In this document: positions 7,514-15,850 of the stretch, in pieces | Numbering within the stretch: the stretch's first letter is position 1 | How the letters are laid out: each line of letters opens with the position of its first letter | NCBI RefSeq assembly: GCF_916618755.1 | Contig: NZ_CAKAKB010000003.1 | Coordinates: 558,001-622,000 of the forward strand | DNA: 64,000 nt | Direction of reading: 5' to 3' | DNA from: Actinotalea sp. Marseille-Q4924 | GTDB lineage: Bacteria; Actinomycetota; Actinomycetes; Actinomycetales; Cellulomonadaceae | Program-made: the position numbers and the translations under genes | Notes under the pieces: generated by a model | What the model saw: the letters and a program-made list of their open reading frames with translations, nothing else | Told to the model about the DNA's origin: nothing | Databases searched by the model: none

Positions 7514-8980
7514 ATGGGCGACCACCCGACACTGCGCTTCCTCGGTGCCGCGGGCACCGTCACCGGCAGCCGCTTCCTGGTCGAGTGGCACGGGCACCGG
7601 CTGCTGGTCGACTGCGGGCTGTACCAGGGGGAGCGGGAGTGGCGACGGCGGAACTGGGAACCGTTCCCCGTCGACCCGGCGTCGATCGACGTCGTCCTGC
7701 TGACCCACTGCCACCTGGACCACAGCGGCTGGCTCCCGCGACTCGTCCGCGACGGCTTCACCGGGTCCGTCTGCATGACGGAGGGCACCGCAGCCCTGAC
7801 GGAGATCGTCCTGCGGGACAGCGCGCGACTCAACGAGCGCGACGCGGCGCAGGCGCGCGCGGGCGGCTGGTCGCGCCACGACCCGCCCCTGCCGCTGTAC
7901 TCCGCCGCCGACGCGGAGCTCGCCATCCGGCAGTTCCGCGCCGTCCCGACCGGCGTGCCCGTCGACGTCGCCGACGGCGCCCGGGCGACCTTCCGTCCGG
8001 CGGGGCACGTGCTCGGCGCCGCGAGCGTCCGGCTCGAGGTCGGGCGGGCGCCCGGTGCCACCGTCCTGTTCTCCGGCGACCTCGGGCGGGACGACCACCC
8101 GGTGCTGCGCCGGCGCGCCGCACCGGCGGCGGCGACGACCGTCGTCGTCGAGTCGACCTACGGCGACCGGACGCACCCGCGCGTCCAGCCGGCCCACGAG
8201 CCCTTCGCCGACGCGATCCGGCGGACCGTCGCCCGCGGTGGCTCGGTCCTCGTCCCCGCGTTCGCCGTCGACCGCACCGAGCTCGTGCTCCATGCCCTGC
8301 AGGCGATGCGGCGTGAAGGACGCATCCCCCGCGTCCCGGTGTACGTGGACAGCCCCATGGCGCTCGCGGCGCTCGACGTCTACCGGCGCCCCTCGCTGCG
8401 GCCCGAGCTGCGGCCGGACGTCCCGGTGCCCCTCGTCGACCTTGCCGACGTCCACGCCGCCCGCACGCCGGAGGAGTCCATGGCGCTCAACGCGCCGCAC
8501 GTGCCGTGCATCGTCGTGTCCGCGTCGGGCATGGCCACCGGAGGCCGGGTCGTCCACCACCTGCGGCACATGCTGCCCGACCACCGCAACGCCGTCGTCC
8601 TGACCGGCTACCAGGCGCCCGGGACGCGTGGCCGCGCCCTGCGCGACGGTGCGCGTGAGCTCAAGGTCCACGGCCGGTACGTGCCCGTGCGGGCCGAGGT
8701 CGTCGTGGACGAGGAGTTCTCCGTCCACGCCGACGCCGACGAGCTGGTCTCCTGGCTGCGCGAGCTGCCGGCTCCGCCCGCCGTCGTCTACGTGGTCCAC
8801 GGCGAACCGGAGGGGTCGGCGGCGCTCGCCGCACGCATCCGGACCGAGCTCGGCTGGCTCGCCGTCGTCCCCCGGGCGGGGGAGCGCGTCGCGCTCGACG
8901 ATGCGCCGGTGGACCTGGGGACCGGCGACGCCCCAGCCGTCGGTGCGGCGGTCGTACCACCGGCCGACGTTCAGGCGTAG
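7514..8980 (+). CDS. Beta-CASP metallo-beta-lactamase-fold hydrolase (RNA specificity domain type)
   Basis: This 488-residue protein carries the metal-binding LTHCHLDHSG near residue 62, GHVLGAASVR, FSGDLGR, a beta-CASP domain (about 210-340) with VESTYGDRTHP, and C-terminal SASGMATGGR and GYQAPGTRGR. Members of this group are RNA nucleases or related phosphodiesterases of the CPSF73/YSH1 type. It probably acts on RNA, but no substrate can be inferred. GACGCT ends 6 nt before the ATG. The last 10 bp overlap the convergent kinase gene. Confidence 0.88.
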   Translation: MGDHPTLRFLGAAGTVTGSRFLVEWHGHRLLVDCGLYQGEREWRRRNWEPFPVDPASIDVVLLTHCHLDHSGWLPRLVRDGFTGSVCMTEGTAALTEIVLRDSARLNERDAAQARAGGWSRHDPPLPLYSAADAELAIRQFRAVPTGVPVDVADGARATFRPAGHVLGAASVRLEVGRAPGATVLFSGDLGRDDHPVLRRRAAPAAATTVVVESTYGDRTHPRVQPAHEPFADAIRRTVARGGSVLVPAFAVDRTELVLHALQAMRREGRIPRVPVYVDSPMALAALDVYRRPSLRPELRPDVPVPLVDLADVHAARTPEESMALNAPHVPCIVVSASGMATGGRVVHHLRHMLPDHRNAVVLTGYQAPGTRGRALRDGARELKVHGRYVPVRAEVVVDEEFSVHADADELVSWLRELPAPPAVVYVVHGEPEGSAALAARIRTELGWLAVVPRAGERVALDDAPVDLGTGDAPAVGAAVVPPADVQA

Positions 8981-9741
8981 CGCTCGACGAGTGCCTCGAG
9001 CTGCCGGCCGTAGCCGCCACCGAAGAGGACCGCGTGCATCCCGACGGGGTGAACCTGGTGCAGGCCGAGGAGGTCACGCCAGCCGTCCGGCAGGGTGCCG
9101 CCCGCCGCCTCGGCGTACGCGGCGAGCACCCGCTCCAGGTGGGGCAGCCCGAAGAGGTCCAGCATCGCGAGGTCGGTGAGGGCGTGGCCGCCGTGCGCCG
9201 CCGGGTCGACGAGCACGGCGCCGCCGGCCGTCCAGACGACGTTGCCCGACCAGAGGTCCCCGTGCACGCGGGCGGGCGGCGTGTCGTCGTTGAACGCCCC
9301 GCTCTCCAGCCGGATCGCGAGCCGCTCGAGGAGGAGCGCGAGCCGTGCGGGGAGCGCGTCGGCGGCGGCCAGCTGGTCGCGCACGGCACGGACGCGGCAC
9401 CGGGCGTAGAAGGCGCCCCATGTCGGCTCGTCACCGGCGGGCAGCGGGCGCGGGTCGTCCAGCGGCCCGAAGAACCCGTCGCCCGTCCAGCCGGCCGCGG
9501 GGGCACCGAAGGCGGGCGCGCCGGCCGCGTGCGTCGGGACGAGGGCGTGGCCGAACGCCTCGGCGACGGCGGGCGTCGGTCGTTGCGGCGTGAGGCGCTC
9601 CAGCTGCAGCCCGTCCTCGGACACGCCCCGCACCTCGACCACGCGCGCGCCGCCGGGCACGGCCAGCCAGCGCAGGCCGGCGGCCTCGCACGCGAAGAAG
9701 CCCGGCGGGGCGCCGCGGCGCTGCTTGACGTACGTCGTCAT
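8971..9741 (-). CDS. Fructosamine kinase family protein
   Basis: This 256-residue protein has the aminoglycoside-phosphotransferase-like kinase fold. The catalytic loop is VHGDLWSGNVVW and the metal-binding aspartate is in VLVDPAAHGGH. Fructosamine kinases phosphorylate sugar-protein adducts (fructosamines, ribulosamines) so they fall off, repairing glycated proteins. Length matches the usual bacterial form of about 250-290 residues. The stop overlaps the convergent metallo-hydrolase gene by 10 bp, a compact tail-to-tail arrangement. Confidence 0.85.
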   Translation of the reverse strand: MTTYVKQRRGAPPGFFACEAAGLRWLAVPGGARVVEVRGVSEDGLQLERLTPQRPTPAVAEAFGHALVPTHAAGAPAFGAPAAGWTGDGFFGPLDDPRPLPAGDEPTWGAFYARCRVRAVRDQLAAADALPARLALLLERLAIRLESGAFNDDTPPARVHGDLWSGNVVWTAGGAVLVDPAAHGGHALTDLAMLDLFGLPHLERVLAAYAEAAGGTLPDGWRDLLGLHQVHPVGMHAVLFGGGYGRQLEALVERYA

Positions 9742-9814
9742 CGCAGCAGTCGACCACGTGCGGGCGTGCTCACGGGTGGCCGGTACGGTGCGGTCTCGGT
9801 CGCGTCAGGCGCAT

Positions 9815-9866
9815 CATCCTGCAGATTTCGTCGTCGGGGCATCCTGAAACTGCTGACCCCTACTGT
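9815..9866 (+). promoter_or_regulatory. Candidate ald promoter with CATCCTG direct repeats
   Basis: CATCCTG occurs at 9815-9821 and 9840-9846, 25 bp apart, just upstream of a -10-like TACTGT at 9861-9866. The repeats would sit about 27-58 bp before the likely start of transcription, where an Lrp-type activator such as AldR acts on ald in other actinobacteria. The regulator is an inference. Confidence 0.4.
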
Positions 9867-9919
9867 TCCAGGAGCCCGGGACGTGTCATTCTCGCACCAG
9901 GCGACCAAGGAGGCTCCCC

Positions 9920-11032
9920 ATGCAGATCGGCATCCCTGCCGAGGTGAAGAACCACGAGTACCGCGTGGCCATGACGCCCGCGGGCGTCCACACGCTCGTC
10001 GGGCACGGTCACGAGGTGCTGGTCGAGGCGGGCGCCGGTACCGGCTCCGGGATCCCGGACGAGGACTACGAGCGCGCCGGCGCACGCATCGTCCCCACCG
10101 CAGCCGATGCGTGGGCGGCCGAGATGGTGTGCAAGGTCAAGGAGCCGGTCGAGTCCGAGTACGGGCACCTGCGCCGGGACCAGGTGCTCTTCACGTTCCT
10201 CCACCTCGCCGCGAGCCGGCCGTGCACCGAGGCGCTGCTGGGCGCCGGCACCACCTCCATCGCCTACGAGACGGTCGAGACGCCCGACGGCGGCCTGCCG
10301 CTGCTGGCCCCGATGAGCGAGGTCGCGGGACGGCTGTCCACGGGGGTGGGCGCGTACCACCTGCTCAGGAGCGAGGGCGGCCGCGGCACGCTCCTCGGTG
10401 GCGTGCCGGGCGTCGCGCCGGCCCGCGTCGTCGTCATCGGTGGCGGCGTGTCCGGGCGGCACGCGGCGGACATCGCGGTCGGTCTGCGCGCGGAGGTGAC
10501 CATCCTCGACGTGAGCCTGCCGCGCCTGCGTCAGCTCGACGTCGAGTACGGCGGCCGTGTGCGCACCATCGCGTCGAGCGCCTACGCCATCGAGGAGGCG
10601 GTGCTCGCCGCGGACCTCGTCATCGGCGCCGTGCTCGTGCCGGGCCGGCGCACCCCGACCCTGGTGACGAACGAGCTCGTCAGTCGGATGAAGCCGGGCT
10701 CCGTGCTCGTCGACATCGCGGTGGACCAGGGCGGCTGCTTCGAGGACACCCGGCCGACGACGCACGCCGAGCCGACGTTCCGCGTGCACGACTCGATCTT
10801 CTACTGCGTGGCCAACATGCCGGGCGTCGTCCCCGTGACCTCCACGCACGCGCTCACGGCGGTCACGCTGCCGTACGTGACCGCGCTCGCGGACCACGGC
10901 TGGCGCGGCGCGCTCGCGGCCGATCCCGTGCTCGCGAAGGGCCTGACCACGCACGAGGGCGTCCTCCTGCACGCCGGGGTCGCCGAGGCGCACGGGATGA
11001 CGAGCCAGGCGCCCGAGGCCGTCCTGGTCTGA
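9920..11032 (+). CDS. ald: Alanine dehydrogenase
   Basis: This 370-residue enzyme interconverts L-alanine and pyruvate plus ammonia with NAD. It starts [16 protein letters not shown], the family signature, with the conserved lysine in CKVKEP, the NAD-binding GGGVSG near residue 174, and DIAVDQGGC at about 270. Full length equals the family norm. AAGGAGG lies 6 nt before the ATG. It is probably monocistronic, because a very strong hairpin begins 12 nt after the stop. Direct repeats upstream suggest regulation by an Lrp-family activator. Confidence 0.95.
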   Translation: MQIGIPAEVKNHEYRVAMTPAGVHTLVGHGHEVLVEAGAGTGSGIPDEDYERAGARIVPTAADAWAAEMVCKVKEPVESEYGHLRRDQVLFTFLHLAASRPCTEALLGAGTTSIAYETVETPDGGLPLLAPMSEVAGRLSTGVGAYHLLRSEGGRGTLLGGVPGVAPARVVVIGGGVSGRHAADIAVGLRAEVTILDVSLPRLRQLDVEYGGRVRTIASSAYAIEEAVLAADLVIGAVLVPGRRTPTLVTNELVSRMKPGSVLVDIAVDQGGCFEDTRPTTHAEPTFRVHDSIFYCVANMPGVVPVTSTHALTAVTLPYVTALADHGWRGALAADPVLAKGLTTHEGVLLHAGVAEAHGMTSQAPEAVLV

Positions 11033-11043
11033 CCGTCGCTCCC

Positions 11044-11102
11044 GACGACGACGGCGCCGCAGGCCGCCCCGAGAAGCGGCGGCCCGCGGCGCCGTCGTCG
11101 TC
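11044..11102 (+). terminator. Very strong hairpin terminator after ald
   Basis: Outer arms of 17 bp (11044-11060 with 11086-11102) pair perfectly, an A-C mismatch follows, then GGCCGCC pairs with GGCGGCC around a 9-nt loop. The right arm ends two bases before the TACGCT promoter element of the next gene. Confidence 0.85.
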
Positions 11103-11103
11103 C

Positions 11104-11109
11104 TACGCT
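11104..11109 (+). promoter_or_regulatory. -10 element TACGCT, leaderless arrangement, before acetyltransferase
   Basis: TACGCT ends 6 nt before the ATG at 11116, the same geometry as the leaderless starts elsewhere in this window. It supports 11116 as the original start of the acetyltransferase gene, although that ATG is now out of frame with the conserved domain. Confidence 0.55.
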
Positions 11110-11162
11110 GCGCGGATGCACCCGGTGACCCTCGGCGACCCGAGATCCAGGCGTGGACGACG

Positions 11163-11648
11163 GTGCCGACCCCGTACCGGCGCGAGCACGCCGTCTGGTT
11201 CGTGGAGGAGCTGGTCGACGGCGGCTGGCGGGAGGACCGCGAGCGCACCTGGGCCGTCCGGGTCGGGGGCGACCTCCGCGGGATGGTGGGGCTGGCCCGC
11301 CGACCGGTGCGCAGCGCGGAGGTCGGGTACTGGATGGCCCCGGAGGCCCGGGGTCAGGGGCTGCTGGACCGCTCCCTCGGCCTGGTGCTCGACCACGCGT
11401 TCGACCCCACCGGCATGGACCTGGACCGGGTCGAGTGGAAGGCGTTCGGCGGGAACTGGCGGTCGTGGCGGGCGGTGTGGCGGCACGGCTTCCGCTTCGA
11501 GGGCGCCCTGCGGCTCGGCGGCGTGCAGCGCGACACCCGCCGCGACGACTGGGTGGGCGGACTGCTCCGTGACGACCCCGCGAGCCGGCCCGGCCCTGGC
11601 CCGGCACCACCGTGGAGGTCGCGCTGCCACCGGCATGAACCCCCGTGA
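11163..11648 (+). CDS. GNAT family N-acetyltransferase, apparently frameshifted at 5' end
   Basis: The frame 11163-11648 encodes 161 residues of a RimJ/RimL-type acetyltransferase: GYWMAPEARGQGL is the acetyl-CoA loop and FGGNWRSWRAVWRHGFRFEG a typical late motif. The same frame read upstream of the GTG gives PEIQAWTTVPTPY, the classic beginning of the family, but no start codon. The ATG at 11116, which has a well-placed -10 element, reads MHPVTLGDP in another frame. The two halves join as GDP-EIQ if one base is restored near 11140. The gene is therefore either a recent pseudogene, a sequencing error in a C run, or translated from GTG 11163 as a truncated protein. Confidence 0.6.
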   Translation: MPTPYRREHAVWFVEELVDGGWREDRERTWAVRVGGDLRGMVGLARRPVRSAEVGYWMAPEARGQGLLDRSLGLVLDHAFDPTGMDLDRVEWKAFGGNWRSWRAVWRHGFRFEGALRLGGVQRDTRRDDWVGGLLRDDPASRPGPGPAPPWRSRCHRHEPP

Positions 11649-11711
11649 GCACAGCGCCACCGGCGTGACCCCCGGGGGCGCGTCCGGTCCGACCACGAGA
11701 GGATCCACCCC

Positions 11712-13808
11712 ATGACATCGACGACCTCGACCGTCCCCGCCCTCGACCCGGCCAACCCCTTCGCGACGCCGTCGGACCTCCCGTACGCCCTGCCCGACTT
11801 CGCCGCGATCCGCGACGAGCACTACCTGCCCGCGTTCGAGGCAGGCATGGCCGAGGAGCGCGCGGAGGTCGAGACGATCGTCACGAACCCGGAGCCGCCG
11901 ACCGAGGAGAACCTGCTCCTGGAGCTCGAGCTCTCCGGCGCGCTCCTGGACCGCGTGAGCACGGTGTTCTTCAGCCGCACCAGCGCGGACACGACGGACG
12001 CCCTCGACGCCCTCGAGGAGCAGCTCGCACCGCGGCTCGCGGAGCACCACGACGCCATCTACCTCGACCGTCGGCTGCACGACCGGCTCGAGGCGCTCCA
12101 GGCGCGGGTGGAGGCCGGCGAGGTCACGCTGCCCGACGACTCCGCCTGGCTGCTGCACACCCTGCGCCGCGACGTGCGCCGGGCCGGGGTCGCGCTGGAG
12201 GAGGGCGCCAAGACCCGCCTGCGCGAGCTGAACGCCCGCATCACCTCTCTGGAGACCGCCTTCGGGCGGGAGCTCCTCGCCGACACCAACGCCTCCGCCG
12301 TCCTGCTCGAGGACGAGGCGGACCTGGAGGGTCTGCCGGAGGACGCCGTCGCCGCGGCCCGCCAGGCCGCGCAGGACCGCGGGCACGACACCGGCTGGCT
12401 CGTCGAGCTCATGCTGTACAGCCAGCAGCCCGTGCTGGCCTCGCTGCGGCGCCGCGACGTCCGACGCCGCGTCCACGAGGCGTCGGTCCGGCGCGGTGGC
12501 CACGGGGGCGAGCACGACACCCGCGCGATCCTGCTCGAGCTGGCGCTACTGCGGGCCGAGCGCGCGCGCCTCCTGGGGTTCGATCACCACGGCGCGTACG
12601 TCGCCGACGACTCCACCGCGCGGACGACCGAGGCCGTCGACGGCATGCTTCACCGGCTGGCTCCCGCGGCGGCGGCGAACGCCCGCCGCGAGGCGGCCGA
12701 CCTCGAGCGCGCGCTCCAGGCGGACGAGCCCGGCGCGACGCTCGAGCCGTGGGACTGGTCCTTCTACGCCGAGCGGGTGCGCCAGGAGCGCTACGCCCTC
12801 GACGACGCCCTGCTGCGGCCGTACCTCGAGCTGGACCGGGTGCTCCACGACGGCGTCTTCCACGCGGCCACCGAGCTCTACGGCATCACCTTCACCCGCC
12901 GCAAGGACCTGGTCGGCTACCACCACGACGTCCAGGTCTACGAGGTGCACGACGCGGACGGCACGGGCATCGGCCTGTTCCTCGCCGACTGGTACACCCG
13001 TGCCTCCAAGCGCGGCGGCGCGTGGATGAACAACCTCGTCGACCAGAGCGGCCTGCTGGGCGACCTGCCGGTCGTCATGAACAACCTCAACATCCCCAAG
13101 CCGCCGGCGGACGAGCCGACGCTGCTGTCGTGGGACGAGGTCATCACCATGTTCCACGAGTTCGGCCACGCGCTGCACGGCCTGTTCTCGGCGGTCCGTC
13201 TGCCCTCGCAGTCCGGGACCGCCGTACCGCGCGACTTCGTGGAGTACCCCTCGCAGGTGAACGAGATGTGGGCGTGGGAGCCGTCGGTCCTGCGCCGCTA
13301 CGCCGTGCACCACGAGACGGGCGAGCCGATGCCGGAGGAGTGGGTCGGGACGATGATCGCGTCGCGGCAGTTCAACGAGGGCTTCTCCACGACCGAGTAC
13401 CTCGCCGCCGCGCTGCTGGACCAGGCGTGGCACCAGCTCCAGGCGGACGAGGTGCCCACCGACGTCGAGGAGGTCGAGGCGTTCGAGGCCCGGGCGCTGG
13501 AGGCCGCAGGTGTCGCGGTGCATGCCGTCCCCCCGCGCTACCGCACGACCTACTTCAACCACGTCTTCGGCGGCGGGTACGCCGCGGCGTACTACTCGTA
13601 CATCTGGTCCGAGGTGCTGGACGCGGACACGGTCGAGTGGTTCGCGGAGAACGGCGGACTGCTCCGGGAGACCGGCGACCGGTTCCGGCAGGCGCTGCTG
13701 TCCCGCGGTGGCTCGCTGGACGTCATGGACACCTTCCGCGAGCTGCGCGGACGCGAGCCCCGCATCGAGCCGCTGCTCGCGCGGCGGGGCCTGGCGGACG
13801 GCGCCTGA
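11712..13808 (+). CDS. M3 family oligopeptidase (peptidyl-dipeptidase Dcp / oligopeptidase A type)
   Basis: This 698-residue zinc metallopeptidase has the catalytic HEFGHALHG at about residue 480, with the third zinc ligand in the following NEMWAWEPS segment and the C-terminal substrate-tyrosine region YFNHVFGGGYAAAYYSYIW. M3 peptidases are soluble and trim short peptides, including proteasome products. Length and motif spacing are normal. A GAGAGGAT precedes the ATG. A hairpin and the promoter of the M20 peptidase gene follow the stop, so the neighbour is probably separately transcribed. Confidence 0.93.
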   Translation: MTSTTSTVPALDPANPFATPSDLPYALPDFAAIRDEHYLPAFEAGMAEERAEVETIVTNPEPPTEENLLLELELSGALLDRVSTVFFSRTSADTTDALDALEEQLAPRLAEHHDAIYLDRRLHDRLEALQARVEAGEVTLPDDSAWLLHTLRRDVRRAGVALEEGAKTRLRELNARITSLETAFGRELLADTNASAVLLEDEADLEGLPEDAVAAARQAAQDRGHDTGWLVELMLYSQQPVLASLRRRDVRRRVHEASVRRGGHGGEHDTRAILLELALLRAERARLLGFDHHGAYVADDSTARTTEAVDGMLHRLAPAAAANARREAADLERALQADEPGATLEPWDWSFYAERVRQERYALDDALLRPYLELDRVLHDGVFHAATELYGITFTRRKDLVGYHHDVQVYEVHDADGTGIGLFLADWYTRASKRGGAWMNNLVDQSGLLGDLPVVMNNLNIPKPPADEPTLLSWDEVITMFHEFGHALHGLFSAVRLPSQSGTAVPRDFVEYPSQVNEMWAWEPSVLRRYAVHHETGEPMPEEWVGTMIASRQFNEGFSTTEYLAAALLDQAWHQLQADEVPTDVEEVEAFEARALEAAGVAVHAVPPRYRTTYFNHVFGGGYAAAYYSYIWSEVLDADTVEWFAENGGLLRETGDRFRQALLSRGGSLDVMDTFRELRGREPRIEPLLARRGLADGA

Positions 13809-13828
13809 GCCGTCGGGGCGCCCTCGGC

Positions 13829-13855
13829 CGCTCCGGCGCAGGAAGCACCGGAGCG
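13829..13855 (+). terminator. Hairpin after M3 peptidase gene
   Basis: CGCTCCGG and CCGGAGCG pair around an 11-nt loop, 20 nt after the stop codon. The next gene's -10 element begins 8 nt later. Confidence 0.55.
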
Positions 13856-13862
13856 CGGCGGG

Positions 13863-13868
13863 TAGCGT
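13863..13868 (+). promoter_or_regulatory. -10 element TAGCGT, leaderless arrangement, before M20 peptidase
   Basis: TAGCGT ends 7 nt before the ATG at 13876 and there is no ribosome binding site, which suggests a leaderless mRNA. Confidence 0.55.
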
Positions 13869-13875
13869 GCAGCGC

Positions 13876-15213
13876 ATGACGTCGCACGCCCCCGCCGGCA
13901 CCGCCCACCCGACCGCCGAGGACGAGGTCGTCGGCCTCTGCCAGGACCTGCTGCGGATCGACACGTCCAACTTCGGCGACGGCAGCGGACCGGGGGAGCG
14001 CGTCGCGGCCGAGTACGTCATGGGCGCGCTCACCGACGTGGGCCTGGACCCGGAGCTCTTCGAGAGCGCGCCGGGGCGGGCGAACGTCGTCGTGCGCCTG
14101 CCCGGCGTGGACCGCTCGAGGCCCGCCCTCGTCCTGCACGGTCACCTCGACGTCGTGCCCGCCGCCGCGGAGGACTGGTCCGTGGACCCCTTCGCCGGCG
14201 AGGAGCGCGACGGGCTGCTGTGGGGACGCGGCGCCGTGGACATGAAGGACATGGACGCGATGATCCTGTCCGTCGTGCGCCAGATGGCTCGCGAGGACCG
14301 CCGCCCGGCGCGCGACGTCGTCGTGGCGATGTTCGCCGACGAGGAGGCCGGTGGGCGCTTCGGCGCGGGCTGGGCGGTCGAGCACCGCCCCGACCTCTTC
14401 GAGGGCGCCACCGAGGCGATCAGCGAGGTCGGCGGGTTCTCCGTGGACGTCGGTGGGCACCGCACCTACCTGCTCCAGACGGCCGAGAAGGGCATCGGGT
14501 GGCTCCGGCTCGTCGCGGAGGGCCGGGCCGGCCACGGCTCGCAGGTCAACACCGAGAACGCCGTCACCGAGCTGGCTGCCGCCGTCGCCCGCGTCGGCAC
14601 GTACGCCTGGCCGCAGCAGCTGACGCCGACGGTCCGAGCGCTGCTCGAGGGCGTGGCCGAGCTGACCGGCCTGCCCTTCGAGCCGGAGGACGAGGGGGCG
14701 GTGGGCCGGCTCGTCGACGCCCTCGGGCCGGCGGCGCGGTTCGTCGGGGCGACGGTCCGCAACACGGCCAACCCCACCCAGCTCGCGGCGGGCTACAAGG
14801 CGAACGTCATCCCGGGGCGCGCGGAGGCGGTCCTGGACACGCGCTTCCTGCCGGGCCGCGAGGACGAGGCACGGGCCACGCTCGAGCGGCTCGCCGGGGA
14901 GCACGTGCGCGTCGAGGACATCCACCGGGACGTCGCGCTGGAGGTGCCCTTCGAGGGCGACCTCGTCGACGCGATGGTGGCGGCCCTGCACCAGGAGGAC
15001 CCGGAGGCGACGGTCCTGCCGTACATGCTCTCCGGCGGCACGGACAACAAGTCCCTGTCGCGCCTCGGGATCACCGGCTACGGCTTCGCGCCGCTGCGGC
15101 TGCCCGGTTCGCTGGACTTCTCGGCGATGTTCCACGGCGTCGACGAGCGCGTCCCCGTCGACGCCCTGAGGTTCGGCACGCGCGTCCTGGACCGGCTGCT
15201 GGCGACCTGCTGA
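13876..15213 (+). CDS. M20 family metallopeptidase (amidohydrolase)
   Basis: This 445-residue protein has the di-zinc M20 motifs: LHGHLDVVPA, WGRGAVDMKD, and the general-base FADEEAGG, followed by a dimerisation domain (about 195-330) with GRAGHGSQVN and a C-terminal catalytic segment with SGGTDNKS. Members remove N-terminal or side-chain groups from peptides and N-acyl amino acids; the exact substrate cannot be told. The gene follows the M3 peptidase, which would supply it with short peptides. Confidence 0.9.
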   Translation: MTSHAPAGTAHPTAEDEVVGLCQDLLRIDTSNFGDGSGPGERVAAEYVMGALTDVGLDPELFESAPGRANVVVRLPGVDRSRPALVLHGHLDVVPAAAEDWSVDPFAGEERDGLLWGRGAVDMKDMDAMILSVVRQMAREDRRPARDVVVAMFADEEAGGRFGAGWAVEHRPDLFEGATEAISEVGGFSVDVGGHRTYLLQTAEKGIGWLRLVAEGRAGHGSQVNTENAVTELAAAVARVGTYAWPQQLTPTVRALLEGVAELTGLPFEPEDEGAVGRLVDALGPAARFVGATVRNTANPTQLAAGYKANVIPGRAEAVLDTRFLPGREDEARATLERLAGEHVRVEDIHRDVALEVPFEGDLVDAMVAALHQEDPEATVLPYMLSGGTDNKSLSRLGITGYGFAPLRLPGSLDFSAMFHGVDERVPVDALRFGTRVLDRLLATC

Positions 15214-15249
15214 GGCCGGCCGGGCGACATCACCCGGGAGGACGAGTCC

Positions 15250-15525
15250 TCAGAGGGTGCTGACCGCTCGGATGATCTTCCGCCGCAGCCAGACCTTCCG
15301 CTCGCCGCCCGCCTGGACCAAGGTCCGGGCGAGCTCCCAGCGGCCGTACTCGGCCTCCTCGGTGAGCAGCCGGCGGGCGTCGTTGACCCGCGTGCCACGG
15401 TCGAGGGTCAGCACGCGGTACGCGTACTCGCCCCGTGCGCGCCACCCCTGCACGGCCGGACGCCGCGTCGTGCTGATCTCCACGTGGACCTCCGTGGTGT
15501 CGACGGATCGAGTGTCATTGTGCAC
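15250..15525 (-). CDS. DUF5703 family small protein
   Basis: This 91-residue protein has the core GEYAYRVLTLDRGTRVNDARR followed by a basic C-terminus with WLRRKIIRA, a small actinobacterial family of unknown function usually named DUF5703. The GTG at 15525 is preceded, after 6 nt, by TAGCGC. Another GTG lies about 16 codons later. It is divergent from the small acidic gene at 15548, with only 22 bp between start codons. Confidence 0.7.
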   Translation of the reverse strand: MHNDTRSVDTTEVHVEISTTRRPAVQGWRARGEYAYRVLTLDRGTRVNDARRLLTEEAEYGRWELARTLVQAGGERKVWLRRKIIRAVSTL

Positions 15526-15547
15526 GTCCCGGCGCTACGGTCAGGGC
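15526..15547. promoter_or_regulatory. Overlapping divergent leaderless promoters
   Basis: TACGGT (plus strand, 15536-15541) ends 6 nt before the ATG at 15548, and TAGCGC (minus strand, 15537-15532) ends 6 nt before the GTG at 15525. The two -10 hexamers share the TA at 15536-15537, so both cannot be occupied at once. Confidence 0.5.
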
Positions 15548-15835
15548 ATGACGGTAGACCCGCGCGCCGCGCTCGACAGGTTCCAGGCAGCGCTCGAGGC
15601 CCACTTCCACGCCGTGAGCACCCGGCGCAACGAGGACGACCCGGCCGTCGACGACGCGTACGACGTCCTGGCCGACGCGTTCGAGGTCTACGACGACGCC
15701 CTGGTCCGTGTGCACGGCGAGACGCTCCCGTTCTACCCGGCCGACGACGAGGCGGACGAGGACGACGACATCGACGAGGACGACCTCGACGAGGACGACG
15801 AGCTCGACGGCACGGAGCTCGACGAGGACGTCTGA
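15548..15835 (+). CDS. Small protein with acidic C-terminal tail
   Basis: This 95-residue protein has a helical N-terminal part (about 1-62, ALDRFQAALEAHFHAV and DAYDVLADAFEVYDD) and an extremely acidic tail of Asp and Glu from about residue 68. The architecture is conserved-looking, because the N-terminal half is clearly protein-like with balanced residues. Similar actinobacterial proteins have been labelled primosomal protein without evidence, and I do not endorse that. Function is unknown; the tail could mimic nucleic acid or bind a basic partner. Confidence 0.65.
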   Translation: MTVDPRAALDRFQAALEAHFHAVSTRRNEDDPAVDDAYDVLADAFEVYDDALVRVHGETLPFYPADDEADEDDDIDEDDLDEDDELDGTELDEDV

Positions 15836-15850
15836 CCCTCTCCGGGGCCG

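Noticed and set aside
11116-11715. Long frame from ATG 11116 as a separate protein
   Set aside because: After the first nine codons the product is Trp/Ser/Arg/Gly-rich and out of frame with the GNAT domain. It is better explained as the shifted remainder of the acetyltransferase gene.
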